Position numbers and translations under genes: made by a program | Source of the DNA: CAZRCG01 sp964598565 | GTDB lineage: Bacteria; Bdellovibrionota; UBA2394 | Length of the DNA stretch: 64,000 nt | Direction of reading: 5' to 3' | Assembly (NCBI GenBank): GCA_964598565.1 | Contig: CAZRCG010000007.1 | Location: forward strand, 62,001-126,000 | Part shown: positions 17,167 through 25,335 of the stretch, one piece after another | Layout: every line of letters starts with the position of its first letter | Position numbering within the stretch: position 1 is the first letter of the stretch | Notes under the pieces: model-generated | The model's input: only the letters and a program-made list of their open reading frames with translations | Database searches by the model: none | What the model was told of the DNA's origin: nothing

Positions 17167-18705
17167 ATGAAACATTACTCAGAGACTTGTCTCATTGTTG
17201 ATTTTGGTAGTCAGTACACGCAGCTCATCGCACGCAAGTTGAGAGAACTTGGAGTTCGGTCAGAAATTCGCTTACCTTCCATGAGTTTAGCAGAGCTTCA
17301 GGCGGCCAAGCCTCTTGGTTTGATTTTGTCGGGTGGGCCATCGAGTGTAAAGGATCCTTCGGCCCCATGTTTGAGCTTTTCATTAGACGATGTGGCTGTG
17401 CCGGTGCTTGGAATTTGTTACGGCATGCAGTGGATGGTGAAGTCTTATGGAGGTTCGATTGGCCGAGGTGAGTCACGCGAATACGGAGTCGAATCCATTC
17501 AGGCTGAGGCGAGTCGGCTTTTTCCTCAAGGGGGTGAATTTCAGGTACTCATGAGCCACGGGGATCATGCGGATGCCGTGCCGGACTGTTTTCGTATCAC
17601 CGCTCGTTCGAAACGCGGAATTCCTGCTGCTATGGAACATCGCGAACGCTCGTTGTTTGGCTTTCAGTTTCATCCTGAGGTGCATCATACTCCCGAAGGT
17701 TTAGAAATATTGAGGCGTTTTCTAGTCGCCTGTCGATTTCGATTTGATTGGAAGCCTCAACAGATCGTAGAAGAAATATCTGAAAAATTAAAAGCTCAAG
17801 TATCCAGCGGTCGAATTTTATGCGCCTTAAGTGGGGGGGTTGACTCTGCCGTAGCCGCTGTCTGGCTTCAGAGACTTTTTCCCGGTCGTGTGGATTGTCT
17901 GTGCATTGATACCGGGCTTTTACGCCATGAGGAGTTGTCTCGGCTTCAGGACTTGTTTGAATCCAAGTTTCACTTTCCGGTTCAGTTGGTGGATGCTCGC
18001 CAGAGTTTTATCTCGGCTTTGAAGGGGATAGTGGATCCCGAACAGAAGCGAAAAATTATCGGACGTGTTTTTATAGAGGTCTTTGAGCGAGAGAGCCAGC
18101 GTTTGCACGATATAAAATATCTGGCCCAGGGGACGCTTTATCCTGACGTGGTGGAAAGCCAGAGCGTACATGGGGGCCCATCTGCCGTGATTAAAAGTCA
18201 TCACAATGTAGGAGGCTTACCGGAAAGTTTGCCATTTACCCTCATCGAGCCTTTGCGGGATCTCTTCAAAGATGAAGTTCGTCGCATCGGAGACTATTTG
18301 AGTTTGCCTCATGAGTTTTTATGGCGGCATCCATTTCCGGGGCCGGGTTTGGCGATTCGAATCATGGGAGATGTCACCGAAGAGAGGCTGACCCTGCTGC
18401 GCGAAGCCGATGAGCTCTTGCAGACCATGCTGCGAGAAATGAATTGGTATGACAAACTGTGGCAGAGCTTTTGCGTCTATCTTCCGGTGCAATCGGTGGG
18501 GGTAATGGGCGACGAGCGTACTTACGAAAATTGTCTTGTGGTGCGATGCGTCCAATCTGAAGACGGAATGACCGCCAATATCGCGGCGATACCGGGCGAC
18601 TTGTTAGAGGCCATTGGGCGTCGGCTCATAGCGGAAGTGAAGGGAATCAACCGGGTGGTTTATGATATTTCTTCGAAACCGCCGGCGACCATTGAGTGGG
18701 AATAA
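17167..18705 (+). CDS. guaA: GMP synthase (glutamine-hydrolysing)
   Basis: Converts XMP to GMP using glutamine and ATP. Residues 8-195 are a class I glutamine amidotransferase with LILSGGPSSV, the nucleophile Cys84 in LGICYGMQW and the His/Glu pair in FQFHPEVHHT. Next comes the ATP pyrophosphatase domain with the P-loop CALSGGVDSAVAA near residue 220, and finally the dimerisation domain with HPFPGPGLAIRI and a terminal DISSKPPATIEWE. ATG 17167 is chosen; TTG 17161, which overlaps the guaB stop, is also in frame. Total 512 residues, normal for the family. Confidence 0.96.
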   Translation: MKHYSETCLIVDFGSQYTQLIARKLRELGVRSEIRLPSMSLAELQAAKPLGLILSGGPSSVKDPSAPCLSFSLDDVAVPVLGICYGMQWMVKSYGGSIGRGESREYGVESIQAEASRLFPQGGEFQVLMSHGDHADAVPDCFRITARSKRGIPAAMEHRERSLFGFQFHPEVHHTPEGLEILRRFLVACRFRFDWKPQQIVEEISEKLKAQVSSGRILCALSGGVDSAVAAVWLQRLFPGRVDCLCIDTGLLRHEELSRLQDLFESKFHFPVQLVDARQSFISALKGIVDPEQKRKIIGRVFIEVFERESQRLHDIKYLAQGTLYPDVVESQSVHGGPSAVIKSHHNVGGLPESLPFTLIEPLRDLFKDEVRRIGDYLSLPHEFLWRHPFPGPGLAIRIMGDVTEERLTLLREADELLQTMLREMNWYDKLWQSFCVYLPVQSVGVMGDERTYENCLVVRCVQSEDGMTANIAAIPGDLLEAIGRRLIAEVKGINRVVYDISSKPPATIEWE

Positions 18706-18784
18706 CTAACTCTAGGCCATGTAAATTCTACATTCAGAAAATATACTACCGTGTAATTTTTACATTGACACTTTGAGGCAAGCT

Positions 18785-18797
18785 ATTCACAGTGAAT
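18785..18797. repeat. Perfect inverted repeat, operator-like
   Basis: ATTCAC and GTGAAT flank a single A. The site lies 14 bases after a TTGACA box, the usual place for a repressor operator. The protein that might bind is unknown. Confidence 0.4.
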
Positions 18798-18920
18798 TTA
18801 TAGGGTTTTGCGGGATAGGGAAGACGTTTCCTTGGTTTATGAGGGGATTAGCCAGGTAGAGACGACATAAGTAGAAAGCCTTTATGTGGCTGAAGGCCTG
18901 CTTGGAGGCCTGAGAATATT

Positions 18921-18967
18921 AAGGACCGTAAGTGGAATGGGGGGAAGCTTACGGTCCTTTTTCTTTT
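18921..18967 (+). terminator. Rho-independent terminator
   Basis: AAGGACCGTAAG at 18921-18932 pairs perfectly with CTTACGGTCCTT at 18948-18959 around a 15-base loop and is followed by TTTTTCTTTT-like sequence. It is 216 bases after the guaA stop, unusually far for an operon end. Confidence 0.9.
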
Positions 18968-19039
18968 GGTGGCCTGTACCGTGAGCATACTTCCAAAAGA
19001 CGACAACCCCCAGCCGCTAGTATCCAAGATCTTCAGGGT

Positions 19040-20395
19040 CTAGAAAACAAGATCTTTCAGTTCGCTCTCGGCTAAAGGGCTTGGCCCTACAATCGTAAAA
19101 GAGAAATCCTTTAAATAATTTGCCGCGGCTCGTTGGACGTCTGCGGGCCTTACCTTGTTGAGACGCTCGAGAAAGGTATGTGCGTCCTTGGCGCCATGGC
19201 CAATCATCTCGTACAAGAGAAAGATGCTGGCCTGAGCCGCGGCCGTTTCGCGACTCAAATACCATGTCGATGTAAACTTGCGAACTTGACGATCGAGCGT
19301 GGTTTCATTGATGGGTTGTGATTGAAGTTTTCGAATCTCTTGAAAAATGACTCGAATCGCTTCTTGAAGGTTGGTCGACGATACATAAAGCATGCCCGAG
19401 TTAATGGCCGAATTTCCCATGCCGGCATGAACAGCATAGGTGAGAGCGCGTTTGGTTCGCACTTCATCAAAAAGTCGATTGTCTAAAAGTTGAATGGCCA
19501 TCATGAGCGCAGGATAGTCTGGATGCATTAAAGGGGGCGCTTCAAAGCGAGCCGAAAAATAATTGGTGGGAGATTCCACTTTCTGAGTCTGAAGCTCCCC
19601 CGGCTTTCGCTTAAAGCTTTGAGTAATTCGCTCAATCGCCGGCCCTTTGGGGAGTGCCGAAAACGTATCAAGCACCATCTTTCGAGCTTCATCGGGGCTT
19701 ATGTTCCCTACGATGGCGACAACTATATTGGCCTGATTGAAAAGCTTAGGTAACAGGCCCACTAAGTCGTCTCTTGTGATGGCGGGCACCGTTTCCAAAA
19801 AACCGATCGGGCGATTACCATAGGGGTGGTCTTTATAAAATTGTTTTGAGGATAAAAACTGAAGAATGCTATCGGGCTCAACTTGTTCGTTCTGCAGTTG
19901 GGTCATGATCTGCATGCGAGACACTTCAATTTCCTGCGGGTCGAGCTTGGGATGGGTCATCATCTCTGAAAAGATGGGAAGCAGGGTTGGTAAAAACCGC
20001 TTTAAACATTTTAGAGAGCCTTCGATATAGTCACTTTTGGCTCCAAAGCCATGGACCGCTCCGCTTTCGATAAGAATGCGATCAATCGCTTCTTTCGAGT
20101 AGCTTTTGGTGCCATCGGTGATGGTGGAGAGCAAAAGTTCGACCGCCCCTGGTTTTGTCGCTGCGGTCACAGCTCCGCGAGCAGCCCATTCGAAGGCTAC
20201 GATATCGCCAAAAGCGTCTGTCGAGCGAAGAATGACGGGGATGCTTTCCACATTAAACGTTTGAATATCGGAGTGGTTCATAGAATAAAGCCTTTCAGGT
20301 AAAAGCGCGCCTACCAAACAAATTGAGTAGAGGGCTGTTCGCACGAGGGATGACAATGTGTAAATACTCGTGGTCAGGTACGAGATGCGTTTCAT
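19040..20395 (-). CDS. M16-family peptidase-like subunit without the zinc motif
   Basis: 451 residues with an N-terminal signal-like segment (SLVRTALYSICLVGALL). The M16 fold is evident: the strand before the expected active-site helix, the helix itself (KPGAVELLLSTITDG), MTHPKLDPQEIEVSRMQIM, VVAIVGNISPDEARKMV, and a C-terminal half containing RTKRALTYAVHAGMGNS, which corresponds to the R/Y substrate-binding strand. The HXXEH zinc motif is absent, so this is the non-catalytic partner, as in heterodimeric M16B peptidases. It lies 25 bases downstream of the catalytic subunit gene. Confidence 0.85.
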   Translation of the reverse strand: MKRISYLTTSIYTLSSLVRTALYSICLVGALLPERLYSMNHSDIQTFNVESIPVILRSTDAFGDIVAFEWAARGAVTAATKPGAVELLLSTITDGTKSYSKEAIDRILIESGAVHGFGAKSDYIEGSLKCLKRFLPTLLPIFSEMMTHPKLDPQEIEVSRMQIMTQLQNEQVEPDSILQFLSSKQFYKDHPYGNRPIGFLETVPAITRDDLVGLLPKLFNQANIVVAIVGNISPDEARKMVLDTFSALPKGPAIERITQSFKRKPGELQTQKVESPTNYFSARFEAPPLMHPDYPALMMAIQLLDNRLFDEVRTKRALTYAVHAGMGNSAINSGMLYVSSTNLQEAIRVIFQEIRKLQSQPINETTLDRQVRKFTSTWYLSRETAAAQASIFLLYEMIGHGAKDAHTFLERLNKVRPADVQRAAANYLKDFSFTIVGPSPLAESELKDLVF

Positions 20396-20420
20396 CGTCG
20401 ATCTTTCATAAATCGTTGTC

Positions 20421-21890
20421 TCATTGTCGTTGCAGATCCTCGACCTTCAAAGCATTCGGACTTTGCGGGCTATCTTGTGGCACAAGGGCCGCTGTAACCG
20501 AACGCCCGGAGAGATACTTGCTAAAAACTGCTTCGATATCTTGGAGGGTGAGCTTCTTCACCTCGTCAACATAGCTTGTATAGTAGTCAATATCTCCACT
20601 GCTTGACCAAACGGACGCCAGAGCTAAAGCATAGCGTTGCCCGCTTTCACGATCGTAGGTCGACGAGACTTCAACCGCGTTGATCGCAATGCGTAAATCG
20701 TCTTCGGTAAAGAAACCGGGTTTCTTCAATCGTTCAATCACTTCGTTGAATTTCTTAACGGCTGCCCGAGCCTTTTCAGGGCTGGTTTCAATGCTAAAAA
20801 TCATCGGAGACGTATAGCGCTGGGTCCAAGAGAAAAAGGCCGCATGCGATGAAAGCCCTGCTTCTACGAGCTCCTTCTGAAAGGGAGATGCCTGGAAGCT
20901 TAAGAGAGAGCTAATGATATCAAGGGCACGAGTATCTTTGTCGTCTAACGTGAGCTTAGGCCCATGAAAGGCACGCACCACATTGACCGTGCGTACGGAG
21001 GCCTTTTCGATGAAGGTCACATCTTCTTTAAGCGGCGGATGCTCTGGCACAGGATAGGTCTTGAACGGATCGGGACCCATGGGCCAGCTACCAAAAAGGC
21101 GCTCCAATTCGCGACGCGTTTCTTCAATTTCAAAATCTCCCACAATGAAAAGCGCTGAATTGTTAGGAATATAGTAGCGATGTTGAAACTCATGCATCTG
21201 GGCCTGAGTCGCATTCAAAATGACAGCCCGCTGCCCGATCACATTTTTTCGTACAAAGTGATCTTGAAATAGTTTGCTCATCAACGAGCGCTGAAAAAAG
21301 ACATCTGACGGAGACGCCTCGTAGCGATCAAATTCTCCAATCACCACCTTACGCTCCTTCTCTAGCTCCTCTTGAAGAAAGGCCGGCGTTAAGATCGCGT
21401 CTGCCATAAGTTGGAGTCCGCCCTTTAAGAACTGAGATTGAATGGTAAAGAAATAACGAACGGACTCGGTCGACGTATAGGCATTCATATTGGGGCCCAG
21501 CTCGATACCCAGGTCGTCCAAGACCTCCATAAATTTCTCTTGGGAGGCAATTTTTTCATTCGCCTTGAAAAACATATGCTCATAGAGATGAGCGAGCCCA
21601 TTGTTGGCCTGCGTTTCGACAAAAGAGCCGTTTCGCGCTACAAAGAGTACCGTGGTCATGGGAATGGACTTCTTTTCAATAAGAAAGAGCTCCAAGCCGT
21701 TAGATAGTTTTGAACGATGAATGGTTTTTTCCATTTGAACCTCTGCAATTCCTGGGGAATTGTCTTTGGATATTAAATCGCTTTTAAGGCGACAGCCGGA
21801 GCTAAAAATAAGGCCCACCAGGAGGGTAGGCAACCATGCGAAGAGCCTTGCGTGAGCGGGGCTTTTCCGCCAGAAAGGGAAGACGGACAT
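20421..21890 (-). CDS. M16 zinc peptidase, catalytic subunit, predicted lipoprotein
   Basis: Starting at ATG 21890 (MSVFPFWRKSP) gives a 489-residue protein. The first 33 residues are a lipoprotein signal ending in LIFSSGC with lipid-modified Cys33; a start at 21941 would only lengthen the n-region. The inverted zinc motif HLYEH is at residues 101-105, with the third ligand in the helix KERKVVIGEFDR about 75 residues later. The motif NMNAYTSTESVRYFF precedes it as in processing peptidases. It is followed by the zinc-less partner, so the two probably form a heterodimer tethered to a membrane and cut peptides or small proteins in the envelope. Confidence 0.88.
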   Translation of the reverse strand: MSVFPFWRKSPAHARLFAWLPTLLVGLIFSSGCRLKSDLISKDNSPGIAEVQMEKTIHRSKLSNGLELFLIEKKSIPMTTVLFVARNGSFVETQANNGLAHLYEHMFFKANEKIASQEKFMEVLDDLGIELGPNMNAYTSTESVRYFFTIQSQFLKGGLQLMADAILTPAFLQEELEKERKVVIGEFDRYEASPSDVFFQRSLMSKLFQDHFVRKNVIGQRAVILNATQAQMHEFQHRYYIPNNSALFIVGDFEIEETRRELERLFGSWPMGPDPFKTYPVPEHPPLKEDVTFIEKASVRTVNVVRAFHGPKLTLDDKDTRALDIISSLLSFQASPFQKELVEAGLSSHAAFFSWTQRYTSPMIFSIETSPEKARAAVKKFNEVIERLKKPGFFTEDDLRIAINAVEVSSTYDRESGQRYALALASVWSSSGDIDYYTSYVDEVKKLTLQDIEAVFSKYLSGRSVTAALVPQDSPQSPNALKVEDLQRQ

Positions 21891-22497
21891 GATGGAAGTG
21901 TTTAAAAAAGAGCCTGTCACGTCAAGGGATTTTCCCATCATATTGATGGCGGGCCACGGAATTCTCTTTCACAGGCAAGGCGACATGGTCGTTGTGCCAC
22001 AGATCGTGATGGAAGTGTGCACAGAGCTTCGCCAGAGAGACTATCGTCTGGGAGTCGTTTCGAACTGGAAGATCTCGCTTCATCAGTTGCTGCGTGACCA
22101 CTTGATCTTAGATTTTTTTGAATCGGTGATTTCGAGTAGCGAAGTGGGAGTGGAGAAGCCAGATCCTCGTATTTTTCAGATGGCCTTGGATGATCTTGAT
22201 GCGGCGGCCCACCAGGCGCTGTTTGTGGGGGCCTCGTTTAACCGTGATATTGAAGGCGCGCGCCTCGCGGGTTTAAAATCGATTTTGTATGATCCCAATC
22301 TGTCCGAGATGAAAAGTTTGGGTTTAGAAATGTCGGCGTTGCCACCTGCAGGTATAGAAAGGCTGCCTCAAGGTACAGAGAGGCTGCCTCATGCAGATTC
22401 GCGCGTCCTGCGTCTGGATGATCTTCGCTTTCAGAAAAAGACGGAAGGCCTGATGGTCATTCGAGCCTTTGAAGAGTTGATGGAGATTTGTTTGTGA
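21889..22497 (+). CDS. HAD-fold protein lacking the catalytic aspartate
   Basis: 202 residues with the overall order of a HAD hydrolase. Motif II is VVSNW, motif III lies in VGVEKPDPRIF, and motif IV is VGASFNRDIEGARLAGL. Motif I, expected near residue 20 as FDAxxTL, reads ILMAGHGIL: the nucleophile Asp is replaced by Met. The first Asp of motif IV is Ala. Phosphatase activity is therefore unlikely, and a binding or regulatory role is more plausible. A short tandem (IERLPQG-TERLPHA) occurs near residue 160. The ATG at 21889 overlaps by two bases the ATG of the M16 lipoprotein on the other strand. It is coupled to the methyltransferase gene by GTGA. Confidence 0.75.
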   Translation: MMEVFKKEPVTSRDFPIILMAGHGILFHRQGDMVVVPQIVMEVCTELRQRDYRLGVVSNWKISLHQLLRDHLILDFFESVISSSEVGVEKPDPRIFQMALDDLDAAAHQALFVGASFNRDIEGARLAGLKSILYDPNLSEMKSLGLEMSALPPAGIERLPQGTERLPHADSRVLRLDDLRFQKKTEGLMVIRAFEELMEICL

Positions 22498-23264
22498 GTC
22501 AATTCACTCGTGTGCCGACCATCGTGCTGGTATCGCCTAAAGGTGCATCGAATGTGGGAGGTATCGCTCGGCTGATGGGTAATTTTGGATTTAGCGAACT
22601 GAGAATTGTCGAGCCGCGCTGTGATTTGAAAAGTCTGGAATGTAAACAAATGGCGATGCGTGGTTATGGGGCGATTGAAAACGCGCAGTTCTTCTCGACG
22701 CTCGCTGAAGCTCGAGCGGATCTTGAATTTTGTGTGGCCTTTTCGGGTCGTCGCATCGATGACGAAGGTCCCCAAATGGTCTATTCAGATTTTTTGTCGA
22801 CCATTCCTGAGCGGCTCGTGAGTTATCGTAGTGTGGGACTGGTTTTCGGACGTGAAGAGTGGGGCTTAAAACTTGAGGAGCTCGATGCTTGTGATTGGCG
22901 AGTCGAGATAGCTGCCACCAACGAAATGCCAAGCCTCAATTTGACTTCGGCGGCCGCTATCGTTCTGAGTGGTCTCTACGAACAGTTGAAAGATCCAGAA
23001 ACCACTCGACAGTCGATGGTTCGTCCGCGTCCGCTCAAGCATCAAGAAGACCTTTTTTTTGAAAGACTTCAGCAGGTGATGGAAGTTGTTCAATTCACAA
23101 ATCCTCAAAACCCCTCCAGTCACAGCAGTGATTTACGAGCGATGTTTCATCGTGCAGATTTATCCGATCGAGATCTTCGCATTCTTTTTGGTATTTTGTC
23201 GGGCATCGAGCGAAAGCTCGGCATCGTGAAGCGTTCGCCCCAAGACCTGCACCAATTTGCATAG
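22494..23264 (+). CDS. SPOUT-family tRNA/rRNA methyltransferase, TrmJ-like
   Basis: 256 residues from GTG 22494, whose GTGA overlaps the stop of the HAD-like gene. The N-terminal SPOUT domain has VLVSPKGASNVGGIARLMGNFGF, then LVFGREEWGL and SLNLTSAAAIVLSGLYEQL, which form the knotted SAM site; this is the TrmJ/LasT branch that 2'-O-methylates tRNA position 32. The C-terminal ~75 residues form a helical extension similar to TrmJ. Its exact target base is inferred, not shown. Confidence 0.85.
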   Translation: MSQFTRVPTIVLVSPKGASNVGGIARLMGNFGFSELRIVEPRCDLKSLECKQMAMRGYGAIENAQFFSTLAEARADLEFCVAFSGRRIDDEGPQMVYSDFLSTIPERLVSYRSVGLVFGREEWGLKLEELDACDWRVEIAATNEMPSLNLTSAAAIVLSGLYEQLKDPETTRQSMVRPRPLKHQEDLFFERLQQVMEVVQFTNPQNPSSHSSDLRAMFHRADLSDRDLRILFGILSGIERKLGIVKRSPQDLHQFA

Positions 23265-23439
23265 CAAAATTTTTTGTAACAAAAGTTTATAGCACGCCAC
23301 TTGTTTACATTAAGTACAGTAATTTCAACTAGTTAGCATGCAACTAGGTCTATTGTGCAGAGGGTTAGCGCGGGTTATCATGAAGTAATCCCAGCAGAGA
23401 TGTTTCGATAAATCCCAAGATAAGGGGGGCGGGCTTCAC

Positions 23440-24081
23440 GTGAGGGTATCCGAAGAAATGATTCGTGATTCTTTAAAGAGATCCCTTCTCGAGGACGTCG
23501 CTTCGTGGGGCTGTCGCCAAACGCCCATCTACGTCATGGCCGTCGTAACGACGTTCTGGGCAGTCTGCGATTTTTCGACGGCCGCTACATTAAAAGATGA
23601 TGGCTTAGGCCAAGAGGCTTCTCAGAGTTCTTGGATTGGAAGACTTCGCATTGATTCGATCACAACTGTTTCGACTCAAGGATTTCCTGTCTCTCGAATC
23701 ACTGCCACCTTAGTGGAAGTTCTGAAGGGCTCTGGACAGTCGGGTGAATCCTTGTCGTTTGAAGTACCTGGGGGGCGTGATAATAAAGTTCAGCGAGCGA
23801 TTCTCGGTTTTCCAAAATTTCGTGAAGGTCATGAGTTCATTGTTTTTCTCGATCGCGATCCTCGAGAGTCTTCGGTGGCGTCCTCGCGAGGCCAAGCTCA
23901 ACTTTCAACATGGTCGGCATTTCGTGTGGTGCCTTCGTCTGATGAAGGCGAAGCGGTTGTCATTCGTTCTGGAGATTCGACCTTGCTGCAGACTCATTCG
24001 ACGGGCTTTCAACTTATGCATGATAGAGGCATGAAATCGTACGGTGCCTTTGTGGACGAGCTCTATCGTGCCTTAGATTAA
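23440..24081 (+). CDS. Uncharacterised exported protein
   Basis: 213 residues from GTG 23440. A hydrophobic stretch at about residues 30-48 (IYVMAVVTTFWAVCDFSTAA) looks like a signal sequence with a long charged n-region. The rest is beta-rich: ITATLVEVLKGSGQSGESLSF, EVPGGRDNKV, then FREGHEFIVFLDRDP. This resembles the small family of exported proteins found beside matrixin-like proteases in Bdellovibrio relatives, but I cannot name a domain. The matrixin gene follows 75 bases later on the same strand. Confidence 0.6.
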   Translation: MRVSEEMIRDSLKRSLLEDVASWGCRQTPIYVMAVVTTFWAVCDFSTAATLKDDGLGQEASQSSWIGRLRIDSITTVSTQGFPVSRITATLVEVLKGSGQSGESLSFEVPGGRDNKVQRAILGFPKFREGHEFIVFLDRDPRESSVASSRGQAQLSTWSAFRVVPSSDEGEAVVIRSGDSTLLQTHSTGFQLMHDRGMKSYGAFVDELYRALD

Positions 24082-24156
24082 GCGGCGGCAGCGCCTTTGA
24101 ACAGTTGCTTTTTTTAGGACTTGAGGGCTGGTGCATTGTAGAACGGGAGGGGTTGG

Positions 24157-25335
24157 TTGAAATTTGGCGTAGTCATTTTAACGTGTCTACTTGCACTCAC
24201 GTCGTTCTTCGTGGGCGAATCAACCTATGGCTTTGCCATTATATCGAATGGCGGTAAGCCAGCCGTATGGCGTGGTAATACCGCTCGTTATCAGTTTTAT
24301 CCTCAAACCTCCGGATATTTCGAGGGCTCGGAAGATCACTCTGGGACGAAGTCGGACGAATTTGATCCGATTCGGGCTGGATTCAGCGCCTGGACCAGTA
24401 TTCCCGGTATTTCTTTGAACATTTATGAAGATGCGGGTTCGATAGATCGAATACCGACCTCAGGCGATCGTATCAACTCCATTGCGTGGGTTCGCACGGC
24501 ATGGCGTTCTCTGTCCTTCAGACCGCCGAGTAATGCGCTTGCGGTAACTTTACTCTCGTTCGATGTGGCGACGGGAGAAATCGCCGAGGCAGATATCTAT
24601 TTTAATGCACAGAGTTTTCGCTGGGCGGTGGTCGATCATCCCTCCGAGGGTAATTATATTGACGTTCAAAATATTGCCACACACGAGATTGGTCATTTCT
24701 TAGGTCTAGATCACTCTTCAGAAGATTTATTTGAGACGGATGATGGGCTTGCCGATGCGACGATGTATTATGCGGCCTCATCAGGCGAGACGTCGCGTCG
24801 TGACCCTCATCAAGACGATACAAACGGTATCTTGGCGCTCTATGGAGAGGCCAACCGAGGGGTGGCAGCGATTTCGTCGGTTGAGCTGCTATCGGATATT
24901 GCCGGCATGATTACGTTGAAGGTTCGAGGCAGTGGATTTAATGAATACACAAGCTTTGTCATTACCACCGGTCCGAATGATTACGATTTTGTTTCGCGCT
25001 ACAAAACAATTCACTCCAGCAGCGAAGCGGACATTGTCTTTGATGCTCTCGGCTTTTCTGGTAGAGGATCGCTCGTAGTATTTAATCAGCCTTCGAATCT
25101 AGCCTCGTTGGCCGTTTCGTTTACAGGTCTGTCAACCGATAGTGCGACGGTGTCGGCATCGAGCAGTGACGAAGGTGGGGGAGGTTGTATGTTGAGAGCC
25201 GACTCGCATGCGTTTGATCCGGCAGCCTTGCTTGGATTTTTCGCTTTGCTAGGTATTCTCTTTTCGTTGCGGTTTTCTCAGCGTCTCGTTAGTCTGAACG
25301 CATGTTTAGTTCGGGATGGAAAGAACAAATCGTAG
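24157..25335 (+). CDS. Matrixin-like (M10/M12-type) zinc metalloprotease with GGGGC tail
   Basis: 392 residues from TTG 24157, preceded by GGGAGGGG. Residues 1-27 form a signal peptide. The metzincin motif HEIGHFLGLDH occupies residues 176-186 and carries all three zinc histidines and the catalytic Glu177. The segment around 215-240 (DDTNGILALYGE) is the usual end of the matrixin domain. After an IPT-like beta domain (about 245-330), the C-terminus has GGGGC at 340-344, a hydrophobic helix (LLGFFALLGILFSL) and basic residues, like JDVT/Synerg-CTERM sorting tails that are cut and anchored. It is probably displayed on the cell surface or secreted. Its last 34 bases overlap the rhodanese gene. 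Confidence 0.85.
   Translation: MKFGVVILTCLLALTSFFVGESTYGFAIISNGGKPAVWRGNTARYQFYPQTSGYFEGSEDHSGTKSDEFDPIRAGFSAWTSIPGISLNIYEDAGSIDRIPTSGDRINSIAWVRTAWRSLSFRPPSNALAVTLLSFDVATGEIAEADIYFNAQSFRWAVVDHPSEGNYIDVQNIATHEIGHFLGLDHSSEDLFETDDGLADATMYYAASSGETSRRDPHQDDTNGILALYGEANRGVAAISSVELLSDIAGMITLKVRGSGFNEYTSFVITTGPNDYDFVSRYKTIHSSSEADIVFDALGFSGRGSLVVFNQPSNLASLAVSFTGLSTDSATVSASSSDEGGGGCMLRADSHAFDPAALLGFFALLGILFSLRFSQRLVSLNACLVRDGKNKS

Larger units (their letters stand above)
18765..18967 (+). ncRNA. Candidate structured small RNA downstream of guaA
   Basis: A TTGACA box is at 18765-18770. From about 18800 the sequence is non-coding but full of pairing. AGCC/GGCT (18850-18853 with 18888-18891) encloses ACATAA/TTATGT (18865-18870 with 18882-18887). 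Next is AGGCCT (18894-18899) with AGGCCT (18906-18911) around a 6-base loop. Last comes a 12-bp terminator stem and a T-run ending at 18967. A perfect 6-1-6 palindrome (ATTCAC-A-GTGAAT, 18785-18797) sits where an operator would be, just after the -35 box; a clear -10 box is not seen. An alternative is a long, structured guaBA 3' untranslated region. It does not match tmRNA, SRP RNA or c-di-GMP riboswitch signatures. Confidence 0.4.
18706..19039. other. Gene-free interval downstream of guaA
   Basis: No protein-coding frame is convincing on either strand. The left half holds the TTGACA box, a palindrome and the hairpins described as the candidate RNA below, ending in a strong terminator. To the right, an inverted repeat TCTTTTGG (18962-18969) and CCAAAAGA (18993-19000) separated by 23 bases lies before the end of the M16 gene on the minus strand and could help end that transcript. 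Confidence 0.6.

Noticed and set aside
18765..18967. 6S, SRP, tmRNA or c-di-GMP riboswitch
   Set aside because: The SRP GGAAGG-AGCAG loop, the tmRNA ends and tag frame, and GEMM signature loops are absent; 6S would need one long closed stem.
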